Shown: positions 45,739-58,654, numbered from the stretch's first letter. The stretch is DNA of 64,000 bases from Hedera helix (GCA_947179155.2 OX359269.1:30542017-30606016), one strand, 5' to 3'. Translations and numbers: made by a program. Notes: a model not told the origin generated them from the letters alone.

Positions 45739-48700
45739 TCAATCACTCATGTATCTAATACCCATGGAACTAGTGTGACCTTCGTGCTTCTGCTGCGACA
45801 AAGCCTTGGTCAGTGGATCTGTAACATTATTATCTGTTGGCACTCTGCATATATGTACATCTCCTCTATTAATGATTTCACGGATGAGATGGTACCGCCT
45901 AAGTATATGCTTGGATCGTTGGTGAGATCTGAGTTCCTTAGCCCGTGCAATGGCTCCATCATTATCACAGTATAACTCAACTGGATCAACAATGGTTGGA
46001 ACAACACCAAGTTCAGTGACGAACTTTTTAATCCATACAGCCTCCTTGGCTGCACTAGAAGCAGCAATATACTCAGCCTCTGTTGTAGAATCGGCTACTG
46101 TCTCTTGCTTCGAACTTTTCCAGCTAACAGCACCACCATTAATGCAAAACACAAAACCTGACTGAGACTTATAGTCATCACTGTCAGTTTGGAAACTAGC
46201 ATTTGTGTAACCCTTTACTGCCAGTTTATCTTCACCTCCATATACCAAGAATGAATCCTTAGTCCTTTTCAGGTACTTGAGGATATTCTTGACTGCTGTC
46301 CAGTAACCTTCACCTGGATTCGACTGGTATCTGCTCGTCATGCTCAAAGCATACGAAACATCCGGATGAGTACATATCATTGCGTACATGATAGATCTAA
46401 TTGCCGAAGCATAAGGGATCTTTCTCATACGCTCCTCATCATCTTGTGATTTAGGACATTGGGCCTTAGAGATCTTTACACCATAAGTCATGGGTAAGTG
46501 TCATCTTTTTGCCTCTTGCATGCTGAACCGTTTCAACACTTTATCAATATATGTACTTTAACTTAGGCCGAACATTTTTCTCGATCTATCTCGATAGATC
46601 TTGATACCTAAAATGTAGGTTGCATCACCCAAATCTTTCATGGAGAAACATTTTCCTAACCATGTTTTTACAGCCTGTAAGGAAGGAACGTCATTCCCAA
46701 TAATTAATATGTCGTCTACATATAATACCAGGAATACAATCTTACTCCCACTAACCTTCTTATATACACAAGGTTCATCTTCAATTTTTATAAAGCCAAA
46801 CTCTTTGACTGCTTCATCAAATCGAAGATTCCAACTCCGAGAGGCTTGCTTCAATCCATAAATGGATCGCTGCAGCTTACATACCTTTCTAGCATCCTTT
46901 GGAGTGACAAAACCCTCAGGTTGTGTCATGTACACATCCTCAAGGAGATTTCCATTAAGGAAAACAGTTTTGACATCCATCTGCCAGATTTCGTAATCAT
47001 AAAAGGCTGCAATAGCAAGTAAGATCCTGATGGATTTAACCATTGCCACTGGAGAGAAGGTTTCATCATAGTCAACACCTTGAACTTGTTTGAAACCTTT
47101 TGCTACCAGTCGGCCTTTATAGGTTTGTACATTACCATCCATGTCGGTTTTCTTCTTGAAAACCCATTTGCACCCGATTGGTTTTACCCCTTCGGGTGGA
47201 TCAACCAAAGTCCATACTTGGTTAGTATACATGGAGTCCATCTCAGATTTCATGGCTTCAAGCCATCTCTCAGAATCTGTTCCATTCATAGCTTCTTGGT
47301 AAGAAGCAGGCTCATCCTGATCTATGAGCATCACATCGCCGTTTTGAGAAATCCATAATATCTCTCAAGCTCTTGGCGTGTCCTACTAGATCTACGAATG
47401 ACTTGTGTAATTTGAGCAGGTTCACTTTCCACAATATCTTGTGGTTCCTGCTCATGTTCCAACTCAGGTTCAATGATATTTTGTGGTTCACGAATTTCAT
47501 CGAGTTCTACTTTCCTCCCACTGTTTTCTTTAGAGACAAATTCTCTTTCTAGAAAAATACCAGTTCGAGCAACAACCACTTTGTTCTCAGAAGGTTTGTA
47601 GAAATAATACCCTTTTGTTTCCTTAAGGTATCCCACAAAATTACATTTGTCAGATTTGGGTCCGAGCTTGTCAGAAGCCAGACGTTTTACAAACGCCTCG
47701 CAACCCCAAATCTTCATGAATGACATACTAGGACGTTTCCCAGTCCACATCTCATATGGTGTCTTTTGAACCATCTTTATAGGAACACGGTTAAGTGTGA
47801 ATGCAGCTGTCTCTAGGGCATGACCCCAGAAGCTTATTGGAAGATATGCATGACTCATCATTGATCGTACCATGTCCAACAAGGTGCGATTCCTCCTTTC
47901 AGACACACCATTCCATTGTGGTGTTCCAGGTGGAGTGAGTTGTGATATAATACCACACTCCTTTAGAAGGTCATCAAAATCTTGGCTTAAGTATTCACCA
48001 CCTCGATCGGATCGAAGGGCTTTTATGCTTTTGCCAAATTGGTTTTGAACTTCATTCTTGAATTCCTTGAACTTTTTTAAGGATTTGGATTTGTGTCTCA
48101 TAAGATACACATATCTATATCTACTGAAGTCATCAGTAAATGTAATGAAGTAATAGAACATACCTCTTGCTAATGAACTCATGGGTCCACATACATCACT
48201 ATGTATAAGTCCCAATATATCACTAGCCCGTTCACTGTGACCAGTGAAAGGGGCTTTAGTCATCTTACCTAATAAACAAGATTCGCATTTCTCATATGAT
48301 TCAAAATCAAATGAATCCAAAAACCCATCTTTATGGAGTTTGGATATGCGTTTCTCATTTATATGGCCTAAACGACAGTGCCAGAGATATGTCGGATTTG
48401 AATCATTTGATTTAAATCGTTTTGTATTTATGTTATAGATAGGCATCTCTAAAGCAAGAATATAAAGACCATTAAACAATTGTGCAACACCATAACATAT
48501 TTCATTTAAGTAAAACGAACAACTGTTGTTCTTTATTAAAAACGAAAAACCTTTCTTGTCTAAACAAGAAATAGAAATAATGTTTTTGCTCATAGCAGGC
48601 ACAAAATAACAATCCTCTAACTCTAATACTAGCCCAGTGGGCAAAGATAAATGATAAGTTCCCACGGCTAGTGCAGCAACTTTTGCTCCATTCCCAACTC

Positions 48701-48812
48701 GTAGGTCAACTTCTCCTTTCGCCAAAGTCCTACTCCTTCGGAGTTCCTGCACATTAACACAAATGTGAGAACCACATCCAGTATCCAATACCCATGATGT
48801 AGAAGTGGACAA
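45739..48812 (-). pseudogene. ELEMENT C pol: protease, integrase, reverse transcriptase, RNase H (broken)
   Basis: The 493-codon part (48812-47331) has the protease site DTGCGSHIC, a GAG-pre-integrase LWHCRLGHINEKRISKLH block, and the integrase D, D, E residues (IHSDVCGPM, LRSDRGGEYL, PQWNGVSERRNRTLLDMVRS). The next part (47334-46558) has reverse transcriptase, with QMDVKTVFLNG, YGLKQASRSW and the active site YVDD intact. The last (46491-45739) holds RNase H with KSSKQETVADSTTEAEY. A frame change lies at about 47332. A TAA (about 46558, where CAA is expected) and a TGA (about 46497) split the reverse transcriptase from RNase H. The protein would process, copy and integrate the element; this copy is non-functional. 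Confidence 0.92.
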
Positions 48813-48820
48813 ATTGACTT

Positions 48821-49669
48821 CTATAACATATATACCTGAATCAGAAGTCGTACCTCCTTTCTTTTTCTTGAGTTCTTCCAGTGTCCAGGTTTTCCACAGA
48901 AGTGACAGTCACCTTCTTTAGCTACCCCACCAATAGGTTTTAAAGCCTGTTTGTTTTTGAAATTGGGTTTGGCACCAGATTTAGATCCTATCTTCTTCTT
49001 GCCTTTCCCTTTTCCCTTAGCATTCCCCTTTTGCACCATCATTATGGGATCGGGTCATGCCTTTTTCATGTTGTTCTCGGCAGTTCTTAACATGCTCAAC
49101 AACTCAGTAAGTGGTTTCGTAATTTCATTCATGAGATAATTCATGACAAATTGCGAGTAGCTGCTGTTCAAAGATTGCAAAACTAGATCAGTTTGGGCTT
49201 CCGCAGTAATCGGAAAACCCAACCTAGCAAGGTACTCAATATACCCAATCATTTTAAGAACATGTGGACCAACTGGATCACGTTCACCCATCTTGCAGTG
49301 ATACAATGCTTTGCTTGTATCATACCTTTCCTGTCGAGCATGCCCTGCGAACAATTTCTTGAGGTGCTCGATCATCTCATAAGCATCCATTAACTCATGC
49401 TGCTTCTGAAGCTCAGAGTTCATAGTTGCTAGCATGAGACAACTCACATCCAGAGCATCATCTTGATGCTTCTTATAAGCATTATGCTCTGCACGTGGTG
49501 CAGTGTTAGCTGGTGCTGCAGGAATGGGCCCATCAAGGACATAGAGCTTGCGCTCTTGTTTGAGGACAATCCTCAAGTTCCTATGCCAGTCTAGGAAATT
49601 AATTCCACTCAGCTTTTCCTTCTCAAGGACTGATCGTAGTGAAAGACTATTTGTGTTGTTGGTTGCCAT
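48821..49669 (-). pseudogene. ELEMENT C gag (broken)
   Basis: From the Met at 49669 the frame reads LRSVLEKEKLSGINFLDWHR, then the gag helices with ELMDAYEMIEHLKKLF and YDTSKALYHCKMGE, as expected for copia gag (UBN2-type). A TGA at 49055-49057 cuts it after 204 codons, but the same frame resumes with a Lys/Gly-rich linker and a zinc knuckle CHFCGKPGHWKNSRKR. The fourth ligand (Cys) of the knuckle is missing, apparently through a small deletion that also shifts the frame into the protease. Gag would package the RNA. Confidence 0.9.
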
Positions 49670-51228
49670 TGATATCTACAATTTATAAGTGCAAAAAAAT
49701 AATAAGTCAAATTGCAGAGTTTTGATATTATGTAATTGATAATAGTACATTCCAAATATACCTCCCACTATTTTAATCAAATTAATAGCCCTCACCATTA
49801 ATTCGAAAAGCATTTTTATTAAATCTTTCTAGTGAGCTAAGATCCATATTTCATTACGCCTTAAGTTAGCTTTGGCTAATCTCTTAAAACATAATTATTT
49901 AGGTAGACAACCATTTGTCAATTATATCATATATAACTCTTAGATAATTTGGTGAACAACATTTGTTCTAGTCTATCTAATGGTACCTGCCAAACTCTAT
50001 GCCTCTAAGTCCACAATCTTATTGAGATAACTTAGTTAAGTCGGGCCCAATGCTTTTAACATTTTGGATATCACAATTATCCTATCGCATCTTACCAAGA
50101 TAAATGGGGTACTTTGCTTTGGCAAACCTACATTCATTGATCAAGGTCTTGATGAGTGTCATTCATTGGAAGGCATCTGATTTAGACTTAATAATTTTAT
50201 GAGGAATTTTATTAATTAATTTAGATCTCACCAATTTTAATCTTATTAAGCATGCACGTTATTTATCATAGCATATCGTATACAAGCATAAATAAAGTGC
50301 AAAAATTAAACGTGTCACAGTTATGGCTCAACCCTATGTCAATCCTTTCAAGCTAATGAAAAGATTGAAGGTCAGTCTAAGGTGGTAAAAGGTCTTCAAA
50401 ATAGTAGCTTCGTTGGACCTTCCTCGTTCACGTGTGTCTCCTCTCCATCGTCATCGTGTCTTCTTGATTACACTTGTACATTACATGTTATAAAGAAACC
50501 TCGAGTTACATTCGAGGGGATGTAGATGAGAAGAGAATATTATATCAGAATATAGAAAGGCACGACATGCAAGCCGTATTTTAAAAAACCAAAAACCACT
50601 AATCCTATGGGTCAAAAAAGCCATAGCTGTGCACCATGCATATCACAATAAGCACATAACACAATATATATTATTTAAAGAATATTAAAAAAAATATTTG
50701 GGGTCACGACCATCGTGCGCTACGGCGGGGGGGGGGGGGGGTCCAAGGGGGGACTCCCCCCCTGGCGGTACAATATATATTTTTCTAAATTACAATCTGT
50801 ATTGTAGAATTCCTGAACAGCAGATTGTATACGAATCTCAGAAACAATTCCAAAATCATATATAATCTGCCATGTAAATTGTATATGAATCTCTGAAACA
50901 ATTCCAGAATCATATACAATATGCCATATTAAACAATATACCCAGAACAATACACCCATAACATATCATATATGTCCAGTTTCGTTTAATCATATTAAAC
51001 CGAATCTTCATACTTCTAATCCAATTAGAACAGAAGTTGTATTGTTCTTCCACCTTATAAAATACGATTAATAGAAACCATATATATGCATATATTTCAG
51101 ATTTCCAGAATACGCATACATGTAAAATATCATATATTTAAACTCAGATCGGTAAACATGCATCATCATATATCATATATATCGAGTACAATTAAATCAC
51201 GTAATCTGAATTAATCGTTTCGCAAGTA
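49670..51228 (-). other. ELEMENT C untranslated leader
   Basis: About 1.56 kb lie between the primer-binding site and gag. A G-run of 15 (50727-50741, C-run on the transcript) is followed by a GGGGGG/CCCCCC inverted repeat at 50743-50765. The rest is AT-rich with no coding frame, except a 79-codon stretch at 50720-50959 that only reads through the C-run. Confidence 0.7.
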
Positions 51229-51240
51229 GCTCTGATACCA
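51229..51240 (-). other. ELEMENT C primer-binding site (initiator tRNA-Met)
   Basis: On the - strand TGGTATCAGAGC lies one base after the 5' LTR. This is the standard primer-binding site of plant copia elements. Confidence 0.93.
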
Positions 51241-51241
51241 C

Positions 51242-52778
51242 TGTTAGGGTTTCAACACAGTGAAAGCAACGGAATTTAAAAAAAAAAATTCGAAACCCTA
51301 AAACAGGATCCATGCGAAAACAGATTAATCAGAGGTTTAGATTATTTTACCGGTTATCCGAGATGGACAGAAGACGATGGAATTCTGGAACGGCTTCGAA
51401 TCTTCAACGCAATCCAGTGACTGCGTCTCTACGGTATCCACACGAACGCTTCGCGAATCGTCCCACGATCTGCAGCAAAAGGAACCGCGGTACTAGCCAC
51501 CAAGATCAGAATTTCCCAATTATTTTTCTCTCTAGCCTCTTTCTGAAAGCGGCTAGGGTTTTAGTTTTTTCCTTACCTGATTAAGACTACTGATATATCA
51601 TATATATAGTAGTTAATAGGAATTAACCAAAACCTAATTTAATTAGAAAAATAAAATCCAAATTTATATATATTATATCTTAATTAATTCTAACTTAATT
51701 AATATACATATATATAAATTATCCTATTAATTTAAAATTGTAATTTTAAATACTATCAATCATATTGACATATTTAAATACTTACAATTTAAATTAATTC
51801 ATTTTTAAATACGTTCTATGTGTGTGACCCTATAGGTTATTATTATGTTGGCAATAATTTTAAAATCATATTATAAAATTATAAACAGCGAGCGGCATCT
51901 AGTAATGCATCACTGCTACCCAAATAATAATAAGATCTGTGATTCGATACAACCTTTTCGTGACCAATGTTTCAATGTAATTTAATCCTTTTAACCTTAT
52001 ATCCTAGATTAAACTCGAGGCATGGAATGTGTCATACTCTTCATAATTTAATCTGAATTTTCTTGATCAATGAGTAGACTATATGAAATAAATCAATATT
52101 TGAGCATGGCCATGCATTTCATAGTCCTACTCAATCAAGAGGCCTATGGATATCACCCCTAATATATAGGAGGGTTAAATTCCATCTAGATCACTCATAT
52201 TCCTCACACGATTCATGATGTACCCAATAATCACCTTTATTGTCCACCCTATTAAAGGTGACATTTGATGATATCAAAGTACACAAATTCTCGTGTAATA
52301 ATATAGTGACTTCAGGTCGGAGGATCATTACATCATTGTCACTATAAGAATTTCTTATGACACTTTGCATAATGCTCCATGTAGAATTCTCATGGTGGGT
52401 CAGTCCAGTACATGTTCTCTAATATGTACCTATGCATTGACTCAAATATCTCATATATTTATGACCAATGAGATTTGGCCATTAGTCAATCCACATACTA
52501 GTCTCAATGCATCATTGTTGTCCCATTAACAATGATACTTGACTAGGGACATTTAAGAGCAATGATACTAATTATAATTATATAATCTCATGTTCACGTC
52601 ACATACTTAAAGCTATATAATTCGTATCATTATTCTAAGGGCTTTTATTATGTTAACATTTATATAACGCAGTAAATGAAATTATAATAAAATAATCCAT
52701 TTATTCAATCAAATATAATATCAAAAAATGTTAAGCAATTACATCAAATAATTAGCCTCTAGGGCATAAACTCTAACA
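51242..52778 (-). repeat. ELEMENT C 5' LTR, shared with an upstream partial copy
   Basis: It matches 44182-45718 with about eight substitutions and one homopolymer difference (T-run versus A-run around 44222 and 51280). It is bounded on the right by the polypurine tract of another copy rather than by host DNA. Confidence 0.95.
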
Positions 52779-52983
52779 ATCTCCCACTTGCACTAGAGTC
52801 AATCACTCATGTATCTAATACCCATGGAACTAGTGTGACCTTCGTGCTTCTGCTGCGACAAAGCCTTGGTCAGTGGATCTGTAACATTATTATCTGTTGG
52901 CACTCTGCATATATGTACATCTCCTCTATTAATGATTTCACGGATGAGATGGTACCGCCTAAGTATATGCTTGGATCGTTGGT
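52779..52983 (-). mobile_element. 205-bp end of a second ELEMENT C copy (tandem remnant)
   Basis: It is identical to 45719-45923 by inspection: the polypurine tract and the last codons of RNase H. The match ends at TTGGT, where unrelated sequence (CAGTTAATTC) begins. Reading on the - strand, this is the tail of an upstream copy sharing the LTR 51242-52778. Confidence 0.92.
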
Positions 52984-53839
52984 CAGTTAATTCAAAAGAA
53001 CATGTTCATTCATGATAATTTTGTAGCATTTTTGTGTGTAATTTGGTGTGTACGTAGAGTGTTATTCATAGTGAATTAGAGTAAGTTGAATGAGATAAGT
53101 TATACCAAGTAAGTTCATGAATCACTAAAACCAATGTAGAATACTAAGAAACACCAAATGTATATCACTCATTACTTGATATATATTGATTTTTGCTCAA
53201 TTCTTAATGACAAAGAATATATTGTATCTTTAATAGTAAATATATACTAAAGTTTTATGAATTTTTTTGCCTCTTTTTCCTAAAGACCCATTTATAATCA
53301 TATCATCTAGTACTTATTCTAGATAATTTTTATATTAAATTTGATTGAGTGTTTCATAAATATTACATGCCAGAAAATACATCTACGAAAGAAAATTAAA
53401 TTAAATTTCAGATTAATGATCTAGCTAATTTAAATAGTTATATTTATAAATCTCATTGAGATATATGTTTGAGTTGTTAATTTATTAATCTTGACAATGT
53501 CTCTGAATAATTCTTTTTGATAATTTTTAAACTCATTTTAATTCTTATATATAAAAGTTTGTAAAAACGATCCTTCTAATTGGAAAACTCAGTTTCCCAA
53601 TTGTAAAACTCAACTTCTAATTAGAAGACTCAACTTAGTTGTCTCGGTTCCTTTTCTTCCATCGACTTTTACTCTTCAGTTGGATTTGTGCGTCTCTTAA
53701 GATTTCACCTCCTTTATCTTCCATCGACTCTTCCTATTCGGTTTCCTTTTCGTTTAATAAAAGAATCTAATTCTATTAGCAAATTTATGTATATGTCTAT
53801 TTAGATTTAATGATGACAAAACAATATCTGATTTATAGA
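52984..53839. other. AT-rich stretch with no gene seen
   Basis: At 53575-53635 there is a small cluster of short repeats of AAAACTCA / AATTGTAAAACTCAACTTC type. No coding frame is convincing. Confidence 0.4.
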
Positions 53840-54724
53840 TTTGTTAAGTGTTAATCTGTTTTGAAAAATAATTATTATATGTGTTATTGTTTACATTAAA
53901 GTTATTACTGTTTATCTTTAAAAGAACAATAAACAATGAAGAAGAAAAAAAAGAAAGAAAAACATATATAAGACAAATGTGAATATATATAAACATTTGT
54001 TGTAGCCTTGTGCAGTCCTTAAAAAGAACAATCATTGTCAAAAGACTTAGAGGATCAAATTTGTCAAGTTGATTTGTATTTAAAAAAGATAGAATATTTA
54101 AAAGATCAAACTTGTTAGGTTGATCCAAAATATATACTCTGTATTGTCCTTAAAAAAATATTGTTGTAAAAGGACATAAATGATCAAATTTGTTAGGTTG
54201 AATACAAATACAAAGTATTATCATAAAAATGTAATAAATTAAGAAAAAGAACAAATGACCAGCAGAATCAGAAAAGAAGAAAGAATACAGGAAGCTCATA
54301 GTGCAAAACAGAATCGTCTAATCGAGCAAAGCTACAAAGTCAGTAGATCAATAAAGAAGAAGAACATAAGAAATCGTAGAGAAACAAGTAATGACCAACT
54401 TTATGGATACCAAGCTAGTTTAAGAATCCTTGAGAGGAAATCAATGAAAAAGACAAAACAAAAGAAGTCGTAGAGTAAGCCAGAATCGTTAAGTAAGATG
54501 CCTTAAAGATCAATTCCATGACTTATAACTCTTAAATCATCAAGTAAAGACAAGTTTGTAGAGTTCAGAGCAGACCTCAAGATCGTTAATTAAAATTAAG
54601 AAGAATCATCAACAAAGAAGACAAATCCACTAAAGACACAAAACCACTAAGGTTGAAAACTGAACAATCAAATGAAGTTTAAAAGACTGTGCTAAGTAGA
54701 TAAAAGGAGAATGCTAAAGCACTA
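53840..54724 (+). mobile_element. Probable partial copia LTR, related to the LTR at 56716
   Basis: It repeats AGATCAAACTTGTTAGGTTGATCC and similar words (about 54050, 54100 and 54180), as does the solo LTR at 56716 (AGATCAAAACTGTTAGGTTGATC). AATCGTAGAG-type words also occur. It ends abruptly where another LTR starts at 54725. The left boundary is a guess. The 72-codon frame at 54255-54473 is Lys/Arg-rich low-complexity sequence, not a gene. Confidence 0.4.
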
Positions 54725-55228
54725 TGTTGTTTCTTAGAGGCACAAAGAGATCTAGAGGGGGGGGGGGGTTGAATAGATCTTTTAAAACTTTTGGTTAATT
54801 AATAGATCAAGTGTTAGATAATTAATTTGTTTAATTAATTAGCACAGTTGAAAATTATTGTGAATATCCCCTTAAAGATTTAATGAAATCTTAATTCTAT
54901 GTTTGGTGTATGTGAAGATGAGTCACTAAGAGATATAACAGTTTGTAGCAATTATTGACAGAATGTAAATGCTAAAAGTAAATAACACAAGATGTTTTAT
55001 GTGGTTCAGAGTATCAACACTCCTAGTCCACTATTCTACTTCAACAAGTAAGATATCCACTAAGGATAAGGTCTTTAAGACCATATTATAACTGAATAAC
55101 TTAGATTCCTTTAAGTTAATAAGTCTCGAAATATTTAGACACTTAGTCTAGGACACTTAAACTTCTTCAAGTCACTCTAACCAGGGGCGAAGCCAGGTGT
55201 AAGGGAGTGGGGTAAATTGACCCCACTG

Positions 55229-55231
<3 letters not shown>

Positions 55232-55291
<60 letters not shown>
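55232..55291. repeat. (AT)n microsatellite
   Basis: About 30 uninterrupted AT units just inside the left end of the hAT element. Confidence 0.97.
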
Positions 55292-55293
<2 letters not shown>

Positions 55294-56715
55294 GTATTAA
55301 GTTTATTTGGGTTTAGTTTATATATTTGACCCCACTCAAATTTTAGTATTCATTGTCTTGCTTGAATAAGAGGAATTCTCTCTAAAAAACTCCAAATCCG
55401 TTATAACTTAGCTGCTGTGAATCGCTTCTCCTGTTCCATTTTCGGTAGCCAAATTGGGGCAATAGGAAGGTGACTAATAATTTCCCGGAAGACTTTGAAA
55501 CTTGAAAGGTATACTATTTTTCTACTCAAAACCTTAAGTTAGACTTTATAGTTATAGTTGTTCATGGTTATTAGTGGCTTACTGGCTTTGGTTGTGGGAG
55601 TTATCTCCATGGTGGTATACTGGTATAAGGTTGGATGTATCATGTATGGCTGGAGTTTGTTTGTTATATGAGCTCTATGTGTTTAATAGATAGTATAATG
55701 AATGATGAATAACCTGTGCACATTTTATGTTTGATAAAATGTCTAGGAGAATAGTTTTTATTAAAACTTGTTTCAAACTTCAAAGTATTGATGAAAATGA
55801 ATTAAAAGGGTTGAATCTATTAAGATTGACCCAAGATATGAATAATGTTAATGTTTGTATGGAAACTCCTTTTCTTGAAATAACTTACAATAATTATCAT
55901 CTAAATGGTTGTTTTATGTTTTGGATTTCCATGACTGAGATTGATAAGCAAGTAAGCCAGTTTAGCAAATAAAATTCCAGGTTATTAATTGGTTTAGCAT
56001 TATAAGCATTTGGGGAAAAATAATCAAAGTCTTGCTGCCTTCCCCCTGTCATTTGCAGTGAAAAGGAATATCATGCAGTATAAATTAGGAATAAAGGTTA
56101 TTAATATGAAACATAGCATGTGACTTAGATCTTTTTCTGTAAGATACTCTCATGTAAATATAAAAATATAAATGAGACAGCTTTTTCCTCTAAGATGAAA
56201 GTTTAACACTTCCTGTATGTGTTAAATAATGTTCAACGACAAGAAATTAGCTTTTACAGCAACTTAGAATTTTTTTTGGTAGAACATAATATAAGCAGAA
56301 CCATGTTATGATGTGAAAGACATGTATATAAATTGAACTATAAGCAATGTGCCATCCATCCATAAAAAGAGAATATCCAGCTAATTTCTTATAGTATATT
56401 TCAGCTTATAGAACTTAATATCCATTATCCATCTAATTAAATAACATGAAATTATCATACTAAAGTCATTTCAAAGCATAAAGCTAACTAACCATTGAGC
56501 CAAAATAGTAATATCTCCAGTCAATAACTTATAATAAAATAAAAACTTAAACATCAGGTAATTATTAATCTAACAAAAAACTAGTTTTCAAGTTTCAAGT
56601 AGCTGTAAATCACTAAATTCATATAAGAGTTAGCTACCTATAAACTTAGCGTATTCAATAAAGTAAATAATAGAACTCTCAATGCATCTTCAAGTTCTTT
56701 TATCAGGAAGCAAAC

Positions 56716-58184
56716 TGTTGAACATTGAATGATTAAATTTGATGATTAGAAATAATGTACAAGGGCTGTATTAGATAAGATCAAAGCTGTTAGGTTGATC
56801 TATTATTAATTGTATAAAAGTCTTGTGTGTTGTACTAAGACTTAGATAGATCAAAACTGTTAGGTTGATCTGTTGATGTAATAAAATCGTAGAAAGAACT
56901 GTACGATTTGTGTCAAGGAAACTCTACGATTCGAACAGACTCTACGATTAAGGCAACCAATCGTAAAATGGACTCTACGACTGTGATTCCGAAGACTCTA
57001 CGATCAAGACAACCAATCGTAGAATGGACTCTACGATTGTGGTCCAGAAGACTCTAAGACCAACCAGACTGTTCTTTCCGAAAGACCTTAAATTGGACTC
57101 TACGATCAACATTCTAACAGTTGAGTAAACTCTACGATGATCAGTAAGAGATGATCCTTTACAGATCAATCACGTAAGCAAGGGTATTTATAGAATTGAT
57201 CATATAAGATCGTTGAGCAAAAAGGCAAGAGACATCACGATTCTCAGATCAGGAGCCATTCTATTCAAGTATTTAATCTTCATCAAAGTAACCAAAAAGG
57301 AAGCCTCTGCAAATCGATCAAGTCAGAAAAGTCAGGAGTCTGACCCAAGCGCACTATGGAACAGAAAGTAGACTTTCAAGGCAGAAAAGTCAGAAGACTG
57401 TGTCCTATCAGACCTATAATTTGGGAAGACCAAACGACTCTACAAAAGTTAGTGGGAACCTACGTCTGACATTTCTGTCACAGAGGAAAAAGGAAAACAA
57501 CCTTGCATGGACTAACAGATGATCCAACGGGAAGAAATCTGAAGCCCTTACTTCTTAAATACGAAGATCAGCAGAAGAAAAGGAGTAGCACTGCACAAAA
57601 AGAAAAACGCAAGAAGTGAAAAAGATTGAACTGATAAGAAAGCCTGCATTGCTACTAAGCCCTTCAAACATTCAAGCTGATAAGCAACTTAGTAGCACAT
57701 CCAAATATACATCAATCCAGAAGAGTTCTCTGTGAACTGGTATAAGCAAGTCTGTTAGACTTGGAGAGTTCTTTGTGAACTAGTGTAAACAAGTCTGTTA
57801 GACTTGTAAAGTTCTTTGTGAACTAAAATTCCAAGACTGCGGGTCTTGAAGGAATCTTAGTGATTCAGCTATTGTAAAAGTATCCTTAGTGGATTTGCTG
57901 CTGAAAGAGCAGAACAGTGGAGTAGGAGTATTGTGTGCTCTGAACCACTTAAAACCCAGAGTCTCTCTCTTTGTGTCTTTCATTTGCTATATCTGTCATA
58001 TAATTGTTTGTTGATTTATTAATTTAACATTTCAAGAAAAGATTAACTAAATCATATTCCGCCGTGTTAAACTTCTGTTTAAGAATTAATAAAGTGAGAT
58101 AATTTCAAAGAGAAGAAACTTTAAAAGAATCTATTCAACCCCCCCCCCCCTTCTAGATTACTATCGTGTCATTGGGAACTAACA
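56716..58184 (+). mobile_element. Solo LTR, copia-type (1469 bp), nested in the hAT
   Basis: It begins TGTTGAACATTG and ends GGGAACTAACA. The flanks are CAAAC at 56711-56715 and 58185-58189, a perfect target duplication. Near its right end, AGAATCTATTCAA is followed by a 12-C run and TTCTAGATT, the mirror of the LTR at 54725. At 56926-57140 the decamer ACTCTACGAT and close variants occur about eight times. Short frames inside (56975-57169, 57798-57983) are not genes. Confidence 0.9.
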
Positions 58185-58654
58185 CAAACCTTTGACTTAT
58201 CCTATCACAAAACCACTCAGCATGATAATACTTATAAAACCTTGTTTCGCATCTATACTTGTTGGACGGAATTTTATCATCCCTGTTTCGCTGAGATCTA
58301 TTGTTTCTGTTCGATATTTAAAAAGATTCTTTCATCCACTTTGATGTCAATATTTAACTTTGTTTTGATTTTTTTTATGATCTCGTCATATCAATCACAT
58401 GTTAACTAACAATCAGCTCTTATTTTTAAGGGGTGTATATTTGAAGGCTTACTTCATTTGTCATCTTTTCTATTTTCCTTTTCTTTTTTGTTGTGTAGGT
58501 TTAGTTTTTCTATTATAGAGTACTTGATATTAAAAATGTGTATATATGTTATGTGTATAATTGTGGAATCCATGAATTAGGTACGGAATCCATGAATTAG
58601 GTACACGGTATTGTCATTCAAGAAGTCAAGTATCTTTAACAGCCAAGAAGTCAA

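Larger units (their letters stand above)
44182..52778 (-). mobile_element. ELEMENT C: young Ty1/copia retrotransposon
   Basis: Identical-length LTRs (44182-45718 and 51242-52778, 1537 bp each, TGTTAGGG...CTCTAACA) differ at about eight positions plus an A/T tract, so the insertion is young. On the - strand: 5' LTR, one base, a tRNA-Met primer-binding site, a long leader, gag, protease, integrase, reverse transcriptase, RNase H, polypurine tract and 3' LTR. The integrase-before-reverse-transcriptase order is diagnostic of Ty1/copia. No target duplication flanks the pair: CTTTA precedes the left LTR, while the right LTR is followed by another copy of the polypurine tract and pol end (52779-52983). 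Its lineage within copia is not resolved. Confidence 0.92.

Noticed and set aside
54255..54473. 72-codon Lys/Arg-rich frame
   Set aside because: The DNA is AAGAAG-rich and belongs to a probable copia LTR.
55727..55972. 81-codon frame in the left half of the hAT
   Set aside because: Non-coding leader of the transposon; no match to transposase or other domain.
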